Below the pieces are notes generated by a model. The model searched no databases. It saw nothing but the letters and a program-made list of their open reading frames with translations, and had not been told where the DNA came from. Positions 6,768-12,026 of a DNA stretch of 15,425 nt are shown here, in pieces. The stretch's first letter is position 1, and the number at the start of each line of letters is the position of its first letter. This DNA is from Candidatus Nomurabacteria bacterium. GTDB lineage: Bacteria > Patescibacteriota > Minisyncoccia > Phycocordibacterales > UBA9973. Location: positions 1 through 15,425 of the forward strand of contig CALRCI010000011.1 in assembly GCA_943354525.1 (NCBI GenBank). Reading direction: 5' to 3'. The position numbers were made by a program, and so were the translations under genes.

Positions 6768-6804
6768 ACAAAAATTGCCAAGGCTAAGCCTAGGCAATTT
6801 TTGT
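6768..6804 (+). terminator. Terminator after the FKBP gene
   Basis: A 17-bp stem with one mismatch (6768-6784 with 6788-6804) has the 3-base loop TAA and ends in TTTTT-G-TTT. The core next to the loop is GCCAAGGC/GCCTAGGC, as in the hairpins at 546-576 and 5414-5454. Confidence 0.85.
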
Positions 6805-6813
6805 TTCCTAAAA

Positions 6814-6822
6814 TGCTATACT
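6814..6822 (+). promoter_or_regulatory. Extended -10 promoter of the SIMPL-domain gene (predicted leaderless)
   Basis: TG-C-TATACT is followed by exactly six bases and the ATG at 6829. Transcription should start at the A of ATG. There is no clear -35 element; that position lies in the terminator. Confidence 0.7.
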
Positions 6823-6828
6823 GTACTC

Positions 6829-7629
6829 ATGGAAACATTTTTAAACAACATCCGCGTCAAGCGGATCCAAGTACTCATGATGATATTCCTCGGAGTATTG
6901 TCAATCTACGTTATCACTAAGATTATCAACGAAGCGAAGACGACTCGATTCATCGGAAGTGGCACGACGGCGACCAATACTATCGTCGTATCAGGAACCG
7001 GCGATGCGAGTTCGGCGCCTGACATTGCGACGATTACGTTCGGTGTCGAATCGACAATGCCAAAAGTTGCTGATGCTGAGAAGGCAGTGAATGATAAATC
7101 AAATGCGGCGATTGCTGCCGTGAAAGCCTCAGGTGTGGCCGACAAAGATATCAAACTTGAGAACAATTCATTTTATCCGCAGTATGACTATGGTTCTCCC
7201 TGCTATGGTAACACTATGCCATGTCCAGCTCGTTCACCGAAAATTACCGGTTATCAGGTCTCTCGCTCAGTCAGCATTAAAGTTCGTAATCTCGATACCG
7301 CTCCATCCATCGTCGAGAAATTGGCTGCGATCGGCGTGACGAATCTCAATGGTCCAATATTCAGTCTCGACAAGGAAGATTCTATCCATGACGCTGCACG
7401 CAAGATTGCCATCGATAATGCAAAAGCCAAAGCTGATGTTCTCGCCAAACAGCTCGGCGTCACGCTCGTCCGTGTCGTGAATTTCTCAGAAAATAATGGC
7501 GGCTACCCGATGCCGATGATGTACGAGAAAGCGATGGGTGGTGCGACCGACAGTGCTGTCCCACCGACATTACCGCAAGGGGAGAATAAATATACATCGA
7601 ACGTGACGATTACGTACGAAATAAAATAA
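6829..7629 (+). CDS. SIMPL-domain (DUF541) exported protein
   Basis: The start at ATG 6829 gives 266 residues; an upstream in-frame start at 6775 falls inside the terminator and is rejected. A hydrophobic segment (about 15-31) anchors or exports the protein. The rest fits the SIMPL/DUF541 family: 'TIVVSGTGDASSAPDIATITFGVES' style start (51-75), 'KAVNDKSNAAIAAVKASGVADKDIKLE' (85-111), 'YQVSRSVSIKVRNLD' (142-156), and 'AARKIAIDNAKAKADVLAKQLGV' (189-211). Family members are periplasmic or surface proteins of unclear biochemistry, some linked to oxidative stress defence. A 'PCYGNTMPCPAR' insert with two cysteines (124-135) might form a disulfide. It is monocistronic, closed by a hairpin shared with the convergent minus-strand gene. 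Confidence 0.9.
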   Translation: METFLNNIRVKRIQVLMMIFLGVLSIYVITKIINEAKTTRFIGSGTTATNTIVVSGTGDASSAPDIATITFGVESTMPKVADAEKAVNDKSNAAIAAVKASGVADKDIKLENNSFYPQYDYGSPCYGNTMPCPARSPKITGYQVSRSVSIKVRNLDTAPSIVEKLAAIGVTNLNGPIFSLDKEDSIHDAARKIAIDNAKAKADVLAKQLGVTLVRVVNFSENNGGYPMPMMYEKAMGGATDSAVPPTLPQGENKYTSNVTITYEIK

Positions 7630-7633
7630 TATA

Positions 7634-7665
7634 AAAATGCCCGGCTCATTCGAGTCGGGCATTTT
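7634..7665. terminator. Bidirectional terminator between convergent genes
   Basis: A 14-bp stem with one G-T pair (7634-7647 with 7652-7665) surrounds the loop ATTC. On the plus strand it ends in TTTTATTTTT; on the minus strand TTTT is followed by AT-rich sequence. It lies between the SIMPL gene stop (7629) and the minus-strand stop (7676). Confidence 0.75.
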
Positions 7666-7675
7666 ATTTTTGTGC

Positions 7676-8122
7676 TTACGCAAAAAATGTAGCCATCGAG
7701 AATACATTTTCCATGCCAGCTGGCACTGATACGTTCGCATGAGCTTCGGCAATGAAGTCATCTAAGTGCGACATGAGCGGAATATACGATGCCTCTTCCG
7801 GAATCAAGAGGAGAACAGGGTGTTTTGGAAACCGCCGTGTTAACCGCCGCATTTGCGATGAAATGTAATTCGCGTGTTTATCTTCAATGTTGTGAAAATT
7901 TTCGAGTGTGATGGTCGTGATTTCCGAAAAAATTCTGCGAGTGCTGCCGTGTATCTGCTCCATGAAATCGCGGGGGATACTTCCTCCCTGGATGATGGCC
8001 AGATGCGAGCCAGCAAGGGCATTCGCTTTGGTAAATTCTTCGGCAATGTGTTTGGCGTCGCCAACCGTCAAGTCAAATGTCGGTTTGAGGACGCATACGA
8101 TTTTCTTAAGTTTTGCAGCCAT
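7676..8122 (-). CDS. Conserved-looking hypothetical protein, 148 residues
   Basis: I do not recognise this protein. The start at 8122 (MAAKLKKIVCVLKP...) is preferred to the in-frame ATG at 8179, which overlaps the -35 element of the proposed promoter. The protein appears soluble, with no signal peptide or membrane segment. It looks alpha/beta: short hydrophobic strands 'KIVCVLKP', 'GSHLAIIQGG' and 'HPVLLLIPEE' alternate with helices, with a basic run 'QMRRLTRRFPKHP' in the middle and a hydrophobic end 'GMENVFSMATFFA'. Histidines and acidic residues are spread along it, without a clear catalytic motif. It has a sigma70-type promoter of its own and is divergent from secE-nusG-rplK. Codon use and base composition resemble the neighbours, supporting a real gene. 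Confidence 0.75.
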   Translation of the reverse strand: MAAKLKKIVCVLKPTFDLTVGDAKHIAEEFTKANALAGSHLAIIQGGSIPRDFMEQIHGSTRRIFSEITTITLENFHNIEDKHANYISSQMRRLTRRFPKHPVLLLIPEEASYIPLMSHLDDFIAEAHANVSVPAGMENVFSMATFFA

Positions 8123-8150
8123 AGTTTTTATGTTTTTTTTGTTCAGACGT

Positions 8151-8179
8151 AGAATAACGATTATAGAGTATTTTGTCAA
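8151..8179 (-). promoter_or_regulatory. Sigma70-type promoter of the hypothetical minus-strand gene
   Basis: On the minus strand, TTGACA (8179-8174), a 17-base spacer and TATTCT (8156-8151). The expected start is near 8144, about 22 bases before the ATG at 8122. There is no Shine-Dalgarno sequence; the leader is an A-rich run. Confidence 0.65.
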
Positions 8180-8191
8180 GAGGTATGGTAT

Positions 8192-8205
8192 AGGAGAATT
8201 CTCCT
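8192..8205. promoter_or_regulatory. Palindrome between divergent promoters, possible operator
   Basis: AGGAGAATTCTCCT is a perfect 14-base palindrome. It lies between the -35 element of the minus-strand gene (8174-8179) and that of secE (8209-8214), a position suited to a dimeric regulator. No regulator is identified. Confidence 0.35.
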
Positions 8206-8208
8206 CTG

Positions 8209-8237
8209 TTGACTTCCCATTTGTTTTCTAGTACATT
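8209..8237 (+). promoter_or_regulatory. Promoter of secE-nusG(-rplK)
   Basis: TTGACT (8209-8214), a 17-base spacer and TACATT (8232-8237). The expected start is near 8244, giving a leader of about 80 bases. The leader contains a short G/C hairpin followed by GGTTTTTAG (about 8252-8271), which might attenuate transcription, and then the TTAGAAC repeat. Confidence 0.6.
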
Positions 8238-8286
8238 CTCTATATACCTTTGCCCCCCGTGGGCGGTTTTTAGTAAGGGAAGATTT

Positions 8287-8316
8287 TTAGAACTTAGTTA
8301 TTAGAAATTAGAACTT
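8287..8316 (+). repeat. TTAGAAC-type 30-base repeat, copy 1, before secE
   Basis: This 30-base stretch ends eight bases before the secE ATG. It aligns without gaps to 9186-9215, which ends seven bases before the rplK ATG: 22 of 30 positions match, and six of the eight differences are T here against C there. Confidence 0.6.
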
Positions 8317-8324
8317 TTATTATT

Positions 8325-8510
8325 ATGTCTTTCATCTCATACATCAAAGAGACTCGCGGTGAATTCACGCATGTGAATTGGCCGACGCGCCGCCAGACGA
8401 TCATTTTCACGATCGCCGTTATTGTCATATCAGTTGGTATCGCGTATGTGCTCGGTGCATTCGACAAGATCTACGCACTCGGCCTCACGAAGGTTCTTGA
8501 ATTGCGCTAA
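8325..8510 (+). CDS. secE: Preprotein translocase subunit SecE
   Basis: The 61-residue protein is the small essential SecE subunit of the SecYEG channel in the inner membrane. It shows the family layout: an amphipathic N-terminal helix with 'ETRGEFTHVNWPTRRQT' (9-25), which contains the conserved 'E..xVxWPtr' signature, then a single membrane helix (about 26-45) and a short tail. It has the one-helix form usual for bacteria outside the enterics. It is directly followed by nusG after 26 bases, the classic secE-nusG order. A 30-base TAGAAC-type repeat ends eight bases before its start codon, and no Shine-Dalgarno sequence is present. Confidence 0.95.
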   Translation: MSFISYIKETRGEFTHVNWPTRRQTIIFTIAVIVISVGIAYVLGAFDKIYALGLTKVLELR

Positions 8511-8536
8511 ATTTATTCGTCTAACTTTTTTATCCT

Positions 8537-9085
8537 ATGTCCAAACAAGAAATTGCACCAGAGCGAAATTGGTACGCGATCCACACCTATGCTGGGTATG
8601 AGAACGCCGTCATGCGCAATCTCAAGCAGCGTATTGATTCTCTCGGCATGCACGACAAAATTTTTAACGTGATTGTTCCTGTCGACAAGAAAATCAAAAT
8701 CAAAGGTGGCAAGCGCACTGAAGTCGAGGAAAAAGTCTATCCCGGCTATGTCCTCGTCGACATGGTCGTGACTGATGACTCATGGTACGTCGTGCGCAAC
8801 ACGCCGCGCGTGACCGGATTCGTCGGTGCAGGTGTCAACCCAGTGCCGCTCAACAAAGACGAAGTTGCCGCGCTCTTCAAGAATATGGACAACAACGAAG
8901 CGGCGAAGCACACGATTGATCTCATCATCGGAGAAATCGTTCGCATTGCCGACGGTCCGTTCAAGGAACTCGAAGGCAAAGTGGAGTCTGTCGACTCAGA
9001 ACGCGGCAAAGTCAAAGTTCTCGTCTCGATGTTCGGACGTGAAACTCCAGTGGAGTTAGATTTCCTTCAGGTGAAGAAAATCTAA
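8537..9085 (+). CDS. nusG: Transcription elongation/antitermination factor NusG
   Basis: The 182-residue protein binds RNA polymerase, modulates pausing and couples it to ribosomes or Rho. The NGN domain covers about residues 10-115: 'NWYAIHTYAGYENAVMRNL' at the start, 'KVYPGYVLVDMVVTDDSWYVVRNTPRVTGFVG' in the centre. The KOW domain covers about 128-180: 'IGEIVRIADGPFKELEGKVESVD...KVKVLVSMFGRETPVELDFLQVKKI'. The length is standard. It is cotranscribed with secE. The stop codon is at the edge of a 30-base inverted-repeat copy (9085-9114), so the repeat begins with the last base of the gene. Confidence 0.97.
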   Translation: MSKQEIAPERNWYAIHTYAGYENAVMRNLKQRIDSLGMHDKIFNVIVPVDKKIKIKGGKRTEVEEKVYPGYVLVDMVVTDDSWYVVRNTPRVTGFVGAGVNPVPLNKDEVAALFKNMDNNEAAKHTIDLIIGEIVRIADGPFKELEGKVESVDSERGKVKVLVSMFGRETPVELDFLQVKKI

Positions 9086-9114
9086 GGTTCTAGTAACTAG
9101 TTTCTAGGTTCTAG
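9085..9114 (-). repeat. TAGAAC-type repeat, copy 2, inverted, after nusG
   Basis: Its reverse complement matches 9186-9215 at 26 of 30 positions. The two copies form a long inverted repeat around a 71-base spacer. The copy starts on the last base of the nusG stop codon. Confidence 0.65.
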
Positions 9115-9129
9115 AAAAACGCACGAGAC

Positions 9130-9157
9130 TTGTTTTTTATCATTAGTCTGTTATTAT
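9130..9157 (+). promoter_or_regulatory. Possible rplK promoter inside the inverted repeat
   Basis: TTGTTT (9130-9135), a 16-base spacer and TATTAT (9152-9157) lie within the spacer of the inverted repeat. The start would be near 9165, with a leader of about 58 bases that contains the second repeat arm. Read-through from secE-nusG is equally possible. Confidence 0.35.
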
Positions 9158-9185
9158 ATCGAAACTGCTCTGTCCTTGGCTTCTA

Positions 9186-9215
9186 CTAGAACCTAGCAGC
9201 TAGAAACTAGAACCT
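9186..9215 (+). repeat. CTAGAAC-type repeat, copy 3, before rplK
   Basis: A 30-base copy rich in CTAG, ending seven bases before the rplK ATG. It is a direct relative of the copy before secE and an inverted relative of the copy after nusG. Confidence 0.65.
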
Positions 9216-9222
9216 AATTTAT

Positions 9223-9645
9223 ATGGCTAAAAAAATCACCAAAAAAATCAAACTCCAAGTCCCTGCCGGTAAGGCTACTCCAGCTCCACCGCTCGGTCCT
9301 GCACTCGGTCAGGCTGGCGTGAACATCGGCGACTTCGTCACCAAGTTCAACGCCGCTACGGCGAAAATGATGGGAGATATCGTCGGCGTGAATCTCGTCG
9401 TGTACGAAGACCGCACGTATGACTTCATCATCAAGACTCCGCCCGTGCACGGACTCCTCCTCAAAGCTGCTGGTATCGAAAAAGGTTCGGGCAAGCCGAA
9501 TACTTCGAAAGTAGGCAAGATTACCCGAGCCCAGTTGCGGGAAATCGCCGAGAAGAAGCTTCCTGATCTCAACGCGAAGGACATCGAAGGCGCAATGCGC
9601 ATTGTCGAAGGCTCCGCCCGCCAGGCAGGCATCGAAATCAAATAA
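9223..9645 (+). CDS. rplK: 50S ribosomal protein L11
   Basis: The 140-residue protein binds 23S rRNA in the GTPase-associated centre. The N-terminal domain carries 'KIKLQVPAGKATPAPPLGPALGQAGVNIGDF' (residues 8-38), with the proline-rich hinge that is the family signature. The C-terminal RNA-binding domain shows 'GSGKPNTSKVGKITRAQLREIAEKKLPDLNAKDIEGAMRIVEGSARQAGIEIK' features (residues 88-140). The length is standard. In most bacteria rplA (L1) follows rplK; here rplK is followed by a structured stretch and a terminator, and rplA is absent from the window. Loss of L1 is reported for some parcubacterial lineages. The RNA downstream might have a regulatory role. Confidence 0.97.
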   Translation: MAKKITKKIKLQVPAGKATPAPPLGPALGQAGVNIGDFVTKFNAATAKMMGDIVGVNLVVYEDRTYDFIIKTPPVHGLLLKAAGIEKGSGKPNTSKVGKITRAQLREIAEKKLPDLNAKDIEGAMRIVEGSARQAGIEIK

Positions 9646-9664
9646 ATTCCCATGCTTACGAACA

Positions 9665-9732
9665 AGAAAACAACTACGTGGTCATCATTCATTGACTGCT
9701 CTCTCGCATCCTAACGAGAGGAGTTGTTTTCT
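9665..9732 (+). ncRNA. Structured 3' region after rplK, possible three-way junction RNA
   Basis: An 11-bp closing stem pairs 9665-9675 with 9722-9732. Within it are a hairpin with a GGTCA/TGACT stem (9680-9684 with 9693-9697, one G-T pair) and one with CTCTCG/CGAGAG (9701-9706 with 9715-9720). The element starts 20 bases after the rplK stop and is followed by a terminator. I do not recognise it as a known class; an autoregulatory or 3'-end stability element is possible. Confidence 0.4.
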
Positions 9733-9736
9733 AGAG

Positions 9737-9759
9737 AAAACCGCCTCTCGGCGGTTTTT
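9737..9759 (+). terminator. Terminator after rplK
   Basis: A 9-bp stem (9737-9745 with 9750-9758) has the loop TCTC and ends in TTTTT. It ends the secE-nusG-rplK transcription unit. Confidence 0.85.
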
Positions 9760-9797
9760 CTTTTTGTAAAAATTCTTTTAAAACTAAAAAACATACT

Positions 9798-10169
9798 ATG
9801 AATACTGAAATTGTTCCTTCAATCGCGTATCGATATATCGATGTTGTTTTTCCAGATGAAATTAATTGTATCGGTTTTATTTTCCTCGTATACCACGAAG
9901 CAGGTCTCTCAACTGATTTTCGCCTCCAGCCGCGATTGAATGATCCGAGCCGTTGCAGAGAACATATCGGCAAAATTATTTTTCTCAAGCGAAGAAATAA
10001 AGAGTGGCCCTATCGTTTCAGCCATGCGGCAATCATCTATGATGTAGGTTCAGTCATCCATTACTCCCGGCACATGAGTCCTGATCGGAAATGGAGAGTG
10101 CAGATAACTCCTCTTGCTGAAATCTTAGAGGTCTATGAATTTATCCCGAGTCCGTATGTGAAAAGCTGA
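9798..10169 (+). CDS. Small NlpC/P60-like protein (probable cysteine hydrolase)
   Basis: The 123-residue protein has a pattern like the NlpC/P60 papain-like fold. A Cys sits at the start of a helix in 'INCIGFIFLVYHEAGL' (C24), where the family usually has 'DCSGFV.yvY...G'. A His follows in 'RFSHAAIIYDVGSVIHYS' (H76), resembling the family's 'HVGIYIG.g.viHa'. A second His is at 88. These would be the catalytic Cys and His, but the acidic or His third residue is not clear. There is no signal peptide, so it may act in the cytoplasm. Family members cleave peptidoglycan peptides or act as amidases or transferases. The gene is alone between the rplK terminator and another hairpin. I am moderately sure of the fold and unsure of the activity. 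Confidence 0.6.
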   Translation: MNTEIVPSIAYRYIDVVFPDEINCIGFIFLVYHEAGLSTDFRLQPRLNDPSRCREHIGKIIFLKRRNKEWPYRFSHAAIIYDVGSVIHYSRHMSPDRKWRVQITPLAEILEVYEFIPSPYVKS

Positions 10170-10178
10170 TATAACAAT

Positions 10179-10209
10179 TAAATCCCCGAAGCCTAGCTTC
10201 GGGGATTTA
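10179..10209 (+). terminator. Hairpin terminator after the NlpC/P60-like gene
   Basis: A perfect 14-bp stem (10179-10192 with 10196-10209) has the 3-base loop CTA. The following T-run is short. Confidence 0.7.
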
Positions 10210-10212
10210 CAT

Positions 10213-10240
10213 TTGGAAATTTCACGATTCGGAGTAGAAT
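10213..10240 (+). promoter_or_regulatory. Promoter of the MazG-like gene (predicted leaderless)
   Basis: TTGGAA (10213-10218), a 16-base spacer and TAGAAT (10235-10240). The ATG at 10247 is six bases after the -10 element, so the mRNA should begin at or near the start codon. Confidence 0.65.
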
Positions 10241-10246
10241 AGACCC

Positions 10247-10576
10247 ATGGTAGATCTCAAACAGTGTCAGAAAGATGTCATGGCGAACAAGCTCAAGCAC
10301 GGATTCAACACGACCGATGTCGCGCTCGAATTCTGCCGCGCCCACGAAGAATTGTCAGAAGCGTTCTCGAAATTCAACAAGAATCAGGACGGCGTGGCCG
10401 AAGAATTCGCCGATGTGGCGATCTTCCTCCTCGGCATGTGCGAGATTCTCGGCTATGACCTCGAGAAAGAATTGGTCAGAAAGATTGATATAAATAAGAA
10501 TCGCAAATACAAGAAGGCGAAATCTCCTGATGGCAAGGACATTTTCATCCGCGAGCGGACAGAGATTGACCCGTAG
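10247..10576 (+). CDS. MazG-like nucleotide pyrophosphohydrolase
   Basis: The 109-residue, all-alpha protein carries the MazG/dUTPase-type metal motifs: 'HEELSEAF' (33-40) giving the E-E-x-x-E part, and 'EEFADVAIFLLG' (52-63) giving the E-x-x-D part. The C-terminal 'KIDINKNRKYKK' matches the K-x-N-x-x-R helix of the family. Members hydrolyse (d)NTPs to (d)NMP and pyrophosphate, as house-cleaning or precursor-supplying enzymes. It faces the thyA-folA operon and shares a palindromic terminator with it. A dCTP-to-dCMP activity would fit that neighbourhood, but the substrate cannot be read from the sequence. Confidence 0.85.
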   Translation: MVDLKQCQKDVMANKLKHGFNTTDVALEFCRAHEELSEAFSKFNKNQDGVAEEFADVAIFLLGMCEILGYDLEKELVRKIDINKNRKYKKAKSPDGKDIFIRERTEIDP

Positions 10577-10586
10577 CAGAGAAATT

Positions 10587-10630
10587 AAAACATCACACCC
10601 TATCGCGATCGCGATAGGGTGTGATGTTTT
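10587..10630. terminator. Perfect 44-base palindrome, bidirectional terminator
   Basis: The sequence from 10587 to 10630 is its own reverse complement, centred on GCGATCGC (10605-10612). On the plus strand it ends in a seven-T run (10627-10633). It serves the MazG-like gene (stop at 10576) and the convergent folA (stop at 10636). Confidence 0.85.
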
Positions 10631-10635
10631 TTTAA

Positions 10636-11163
10636 TTAACGAATACTTTTTTCGTAGGTCAGAAATGCATACGGAAAAGGATTTTTTTCATCGGCGCTGT
10701 TTTCAATTCTCGAAGCTTCTATCCAAACGCTTGGATCTATTTCCGGAAAGAAAGTATCAGCGCCTTCGGATGCCACATCGACGCGGGTGATATATAGCCG
10801 GTTGGCGCGAGATATCGCTTCTTTATAAATTTGTCCGCCGCCGATGATGAATACTTCTATTTCATCCTGTGTTTCTTCGAAACGTTTTCCATTGAGTGCT
10901 GACGTAAGACGTAATGCTTCATCAAGTGAATGTACGACATCTACGCCATGGCTGAGATAGTTCTGATCGCGTGTGATGACAATATTCTGACGATTGGGGA
11001 GCGGACGACCAATAGACTCGAAAGTTTTTCTCCCCATGATAATCGGATGACCGCTCGTGATTTCACGGAAATGCTTCATGTCAGCCGGCATTTGCCAGAG
11101 TAGTTGATTGTTTTTGCCGAGCTCGTTATTTCTGCCGATGGCGGCGATGAGTGAGATGATCAT
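10636..11163 (-). CDS. folA: Dihydrofolate reductase
   Basis: The 175-residue enzyme reduces dihydrofolate to tetrahydrofolate with NADPH in the cytosol. Family residues are visible: 'ISLIAAIGRNNELGKNN' (3-19), 'LLWQMPADMKHFR' (21-33) with the catalytic acid D28, 'PIIMGRKTFESIGRPLPNR' (40-58), 'NIVITRD' (60-66), 'VFIIGGGQIY' (104-113) and 'DTFFPEI' (136-142). The usual Pro of 'LPW' is Leu ('LLW'). Its start codon overlaps the thyA stop in ATGA, so it is the second gene of a thyA-folA operon with translational coupling. This coupling implies that the upstream ThyA homologue releases dihydrofolate, as methylating enzymes do. Confidence 0.95.
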   Translation of the reverse strand: MIISLIAAIGRNNELGKNNQLLWQMPADMKHFREITSGHPIIMGRKTFESIGRPLPNRQNIVITRDQNYLSHGVDVVHSLDEALRLTSALNGKRFEETQDEIEVFIIGGGQIYKEAISRANRLYITRVDVASEGADTFFPEIDPSVWIEASRIENSADEKNPFPYAFLTYEKSIR

Positions 11164-11996
11164 AGTGCGATGGTGAGATTTTCAATCGGCGCGAGCGGAT
11201 GATATTGCGCCATGAGCGGTTCGAGAATTTCCGGTACGAGGCTCTCATCGAATTTCTCTGCGCGATCGTACACGTTTTCCGGCAACGCAAGAACTATTTT
11301 CTCATGGTTATTCGTGCGGCTGATGATTTCATTCGCGCCATCATAATGGTTCTCGTAAATGTGCGCATTCGAAATAGCATGTGTGTAGATGACGGGACGA
11401 ACGCCTAATTTCTGCGCGAGAATGCATGCGAGGAGAGAGAAGCCGAACGTGTCAAATGGACCGCCTAAGATCATATCTTCAGATCGCAGAATATTGTGCA
11501 GATGCAATCGTCCACCGATGATATTTACGGTGAATGTGTACGGACAGGGAACATTCTTCTTCGGAATTCCGCCATAGCCGTCTTCGCGCGGATCCCACGT
11601 CACTACAACTCCGTGCCGTGACGACGAATCTTCAGTAAGTAATCGTACGAGCGAATCAAGCTGATCGCGTCCGAACGCGTGCCGCCAGCGCCAGCCGTAC
11701 GCGGCCGCGAGCGTGCCGTCGCTCTCGATGAACGGATCCCACATCTTTGTGAATTTCTGGACGAAGTCCGCCGGCTTTTTCGAACCGCTGATGAACCAGA
11801 GCGTCTCGGCGATGGGGGATTTGAGGGGATTCTTGCGGAGGGTGAGTACGGGCAGGCCGTCTTGTTCGAGGTCGATAGAGAAAGAGACGCCGGGCAACGC
11901 CTTAGTCTTCTTGCCGGTACGGACATTAAGTTCCTCAATGCCTTCGGTCATGATTTTGCGGATGATATCCTGATATATCTCGTCAAATTTCGTCAT
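11160..11996 (-). CDS. thyA: Thymidylate synthase homologue with Asp at the dUMP-selecting position
   Basis: The 278-residue protein keeps most of the catalytic core of thymidylate synthase. In E. coli numbering: R21 is R26 ('VRTGKKT'), E58 is E64, W80 is W86, Y94 is Y100, the nucleophile C146 is C151 ('VPCPY'), R166 is R171 and D169 is D174 ('LRSEDMILGG'), and H207 and Y209 are H212 and Y214 ('AHIYENH'). Differences: H147 is Pro (P152), R127 is His (H128), W83 is Phe, and N177 is Asp (D182, in 'GGPFDTFGF'). N177 reads the uracil ring; Asp at this site is typical of dCMP hydroxymethylases, and the N-to-D mutant of L. casei TS acts on dCMP. The substrate may therefore be dCMP. W80, which limits water access to the intermediate, is retained, and the coupled folA suggests methylation. 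The operon is leaderless by prediction. An ordinary dUMP-using enzyme is still possible. Confidence 0.9.
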   Translation of the reverse strand: MTKFDEIYQDIIRKIMTEGIEELNVRTGKKTKALPGVSFSIDLEQDGLPVLTLRKNPLKSPIAETLWFISGSKKPADFVQKFTKMWDPFIESDGTLAAAYGWRWRHAFGRDQLDSLVRLLTEDSSSRHGVVVTWDPREDGYGGIPKKNVPCPYTFTVNIIGGRLHLHNILRSEDMILGGPFDTFGFSLLACILAQKLGVRPVIYTHAISNAHIYENHYDGANEIISRTNNHEKIVLALPENVYDRAEKFDESLVPEILEPLMAQYHPLAPIENLTIAL

Positions 11997-12003
11997 ATGC
12001 TGT

Positions 12004-12011
12004 AGTATACT
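12004..12011. promoter_or_regulatory. Shared palindromic -10 element for thyA-folA and the deaminase gene
   Basis: AGTATACT reads TATACT on both strands (plus 12006-12011, minus 12009-12004). For thyA the ATG is seven bases after it, predicting a leaderless mRNA; for the deaminase the ATG is 15 bases after it, predicting a leader of about 8 bases. The -35 positions are poor on both sides. Confidence 0.5.
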
Positions 12012-12026
12012 GTAAAAGCGAAAATC

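Noticed and set aside
6775..6828. Upstream start for the SIMPL-domain gene
   Set aside because: It lies inside the terminator hairpin; the ATG at 6829 follows a perfect extended -10 and begins a normal N-terminus.
8123..8179. Upstream ATG at 8179 for the minus-strand hypothetical gene
   Set aside because: It overlaps the -35 hexamer of the promoter that would transcribe it.
10605..10612. GCGATCGC, the cyanobacterial HIP1 octamer
   Set aside because: It is the centre of a terminator palindrome and I noticed no other copies in the window, so there is no sign of a HIP1-type iterated site.
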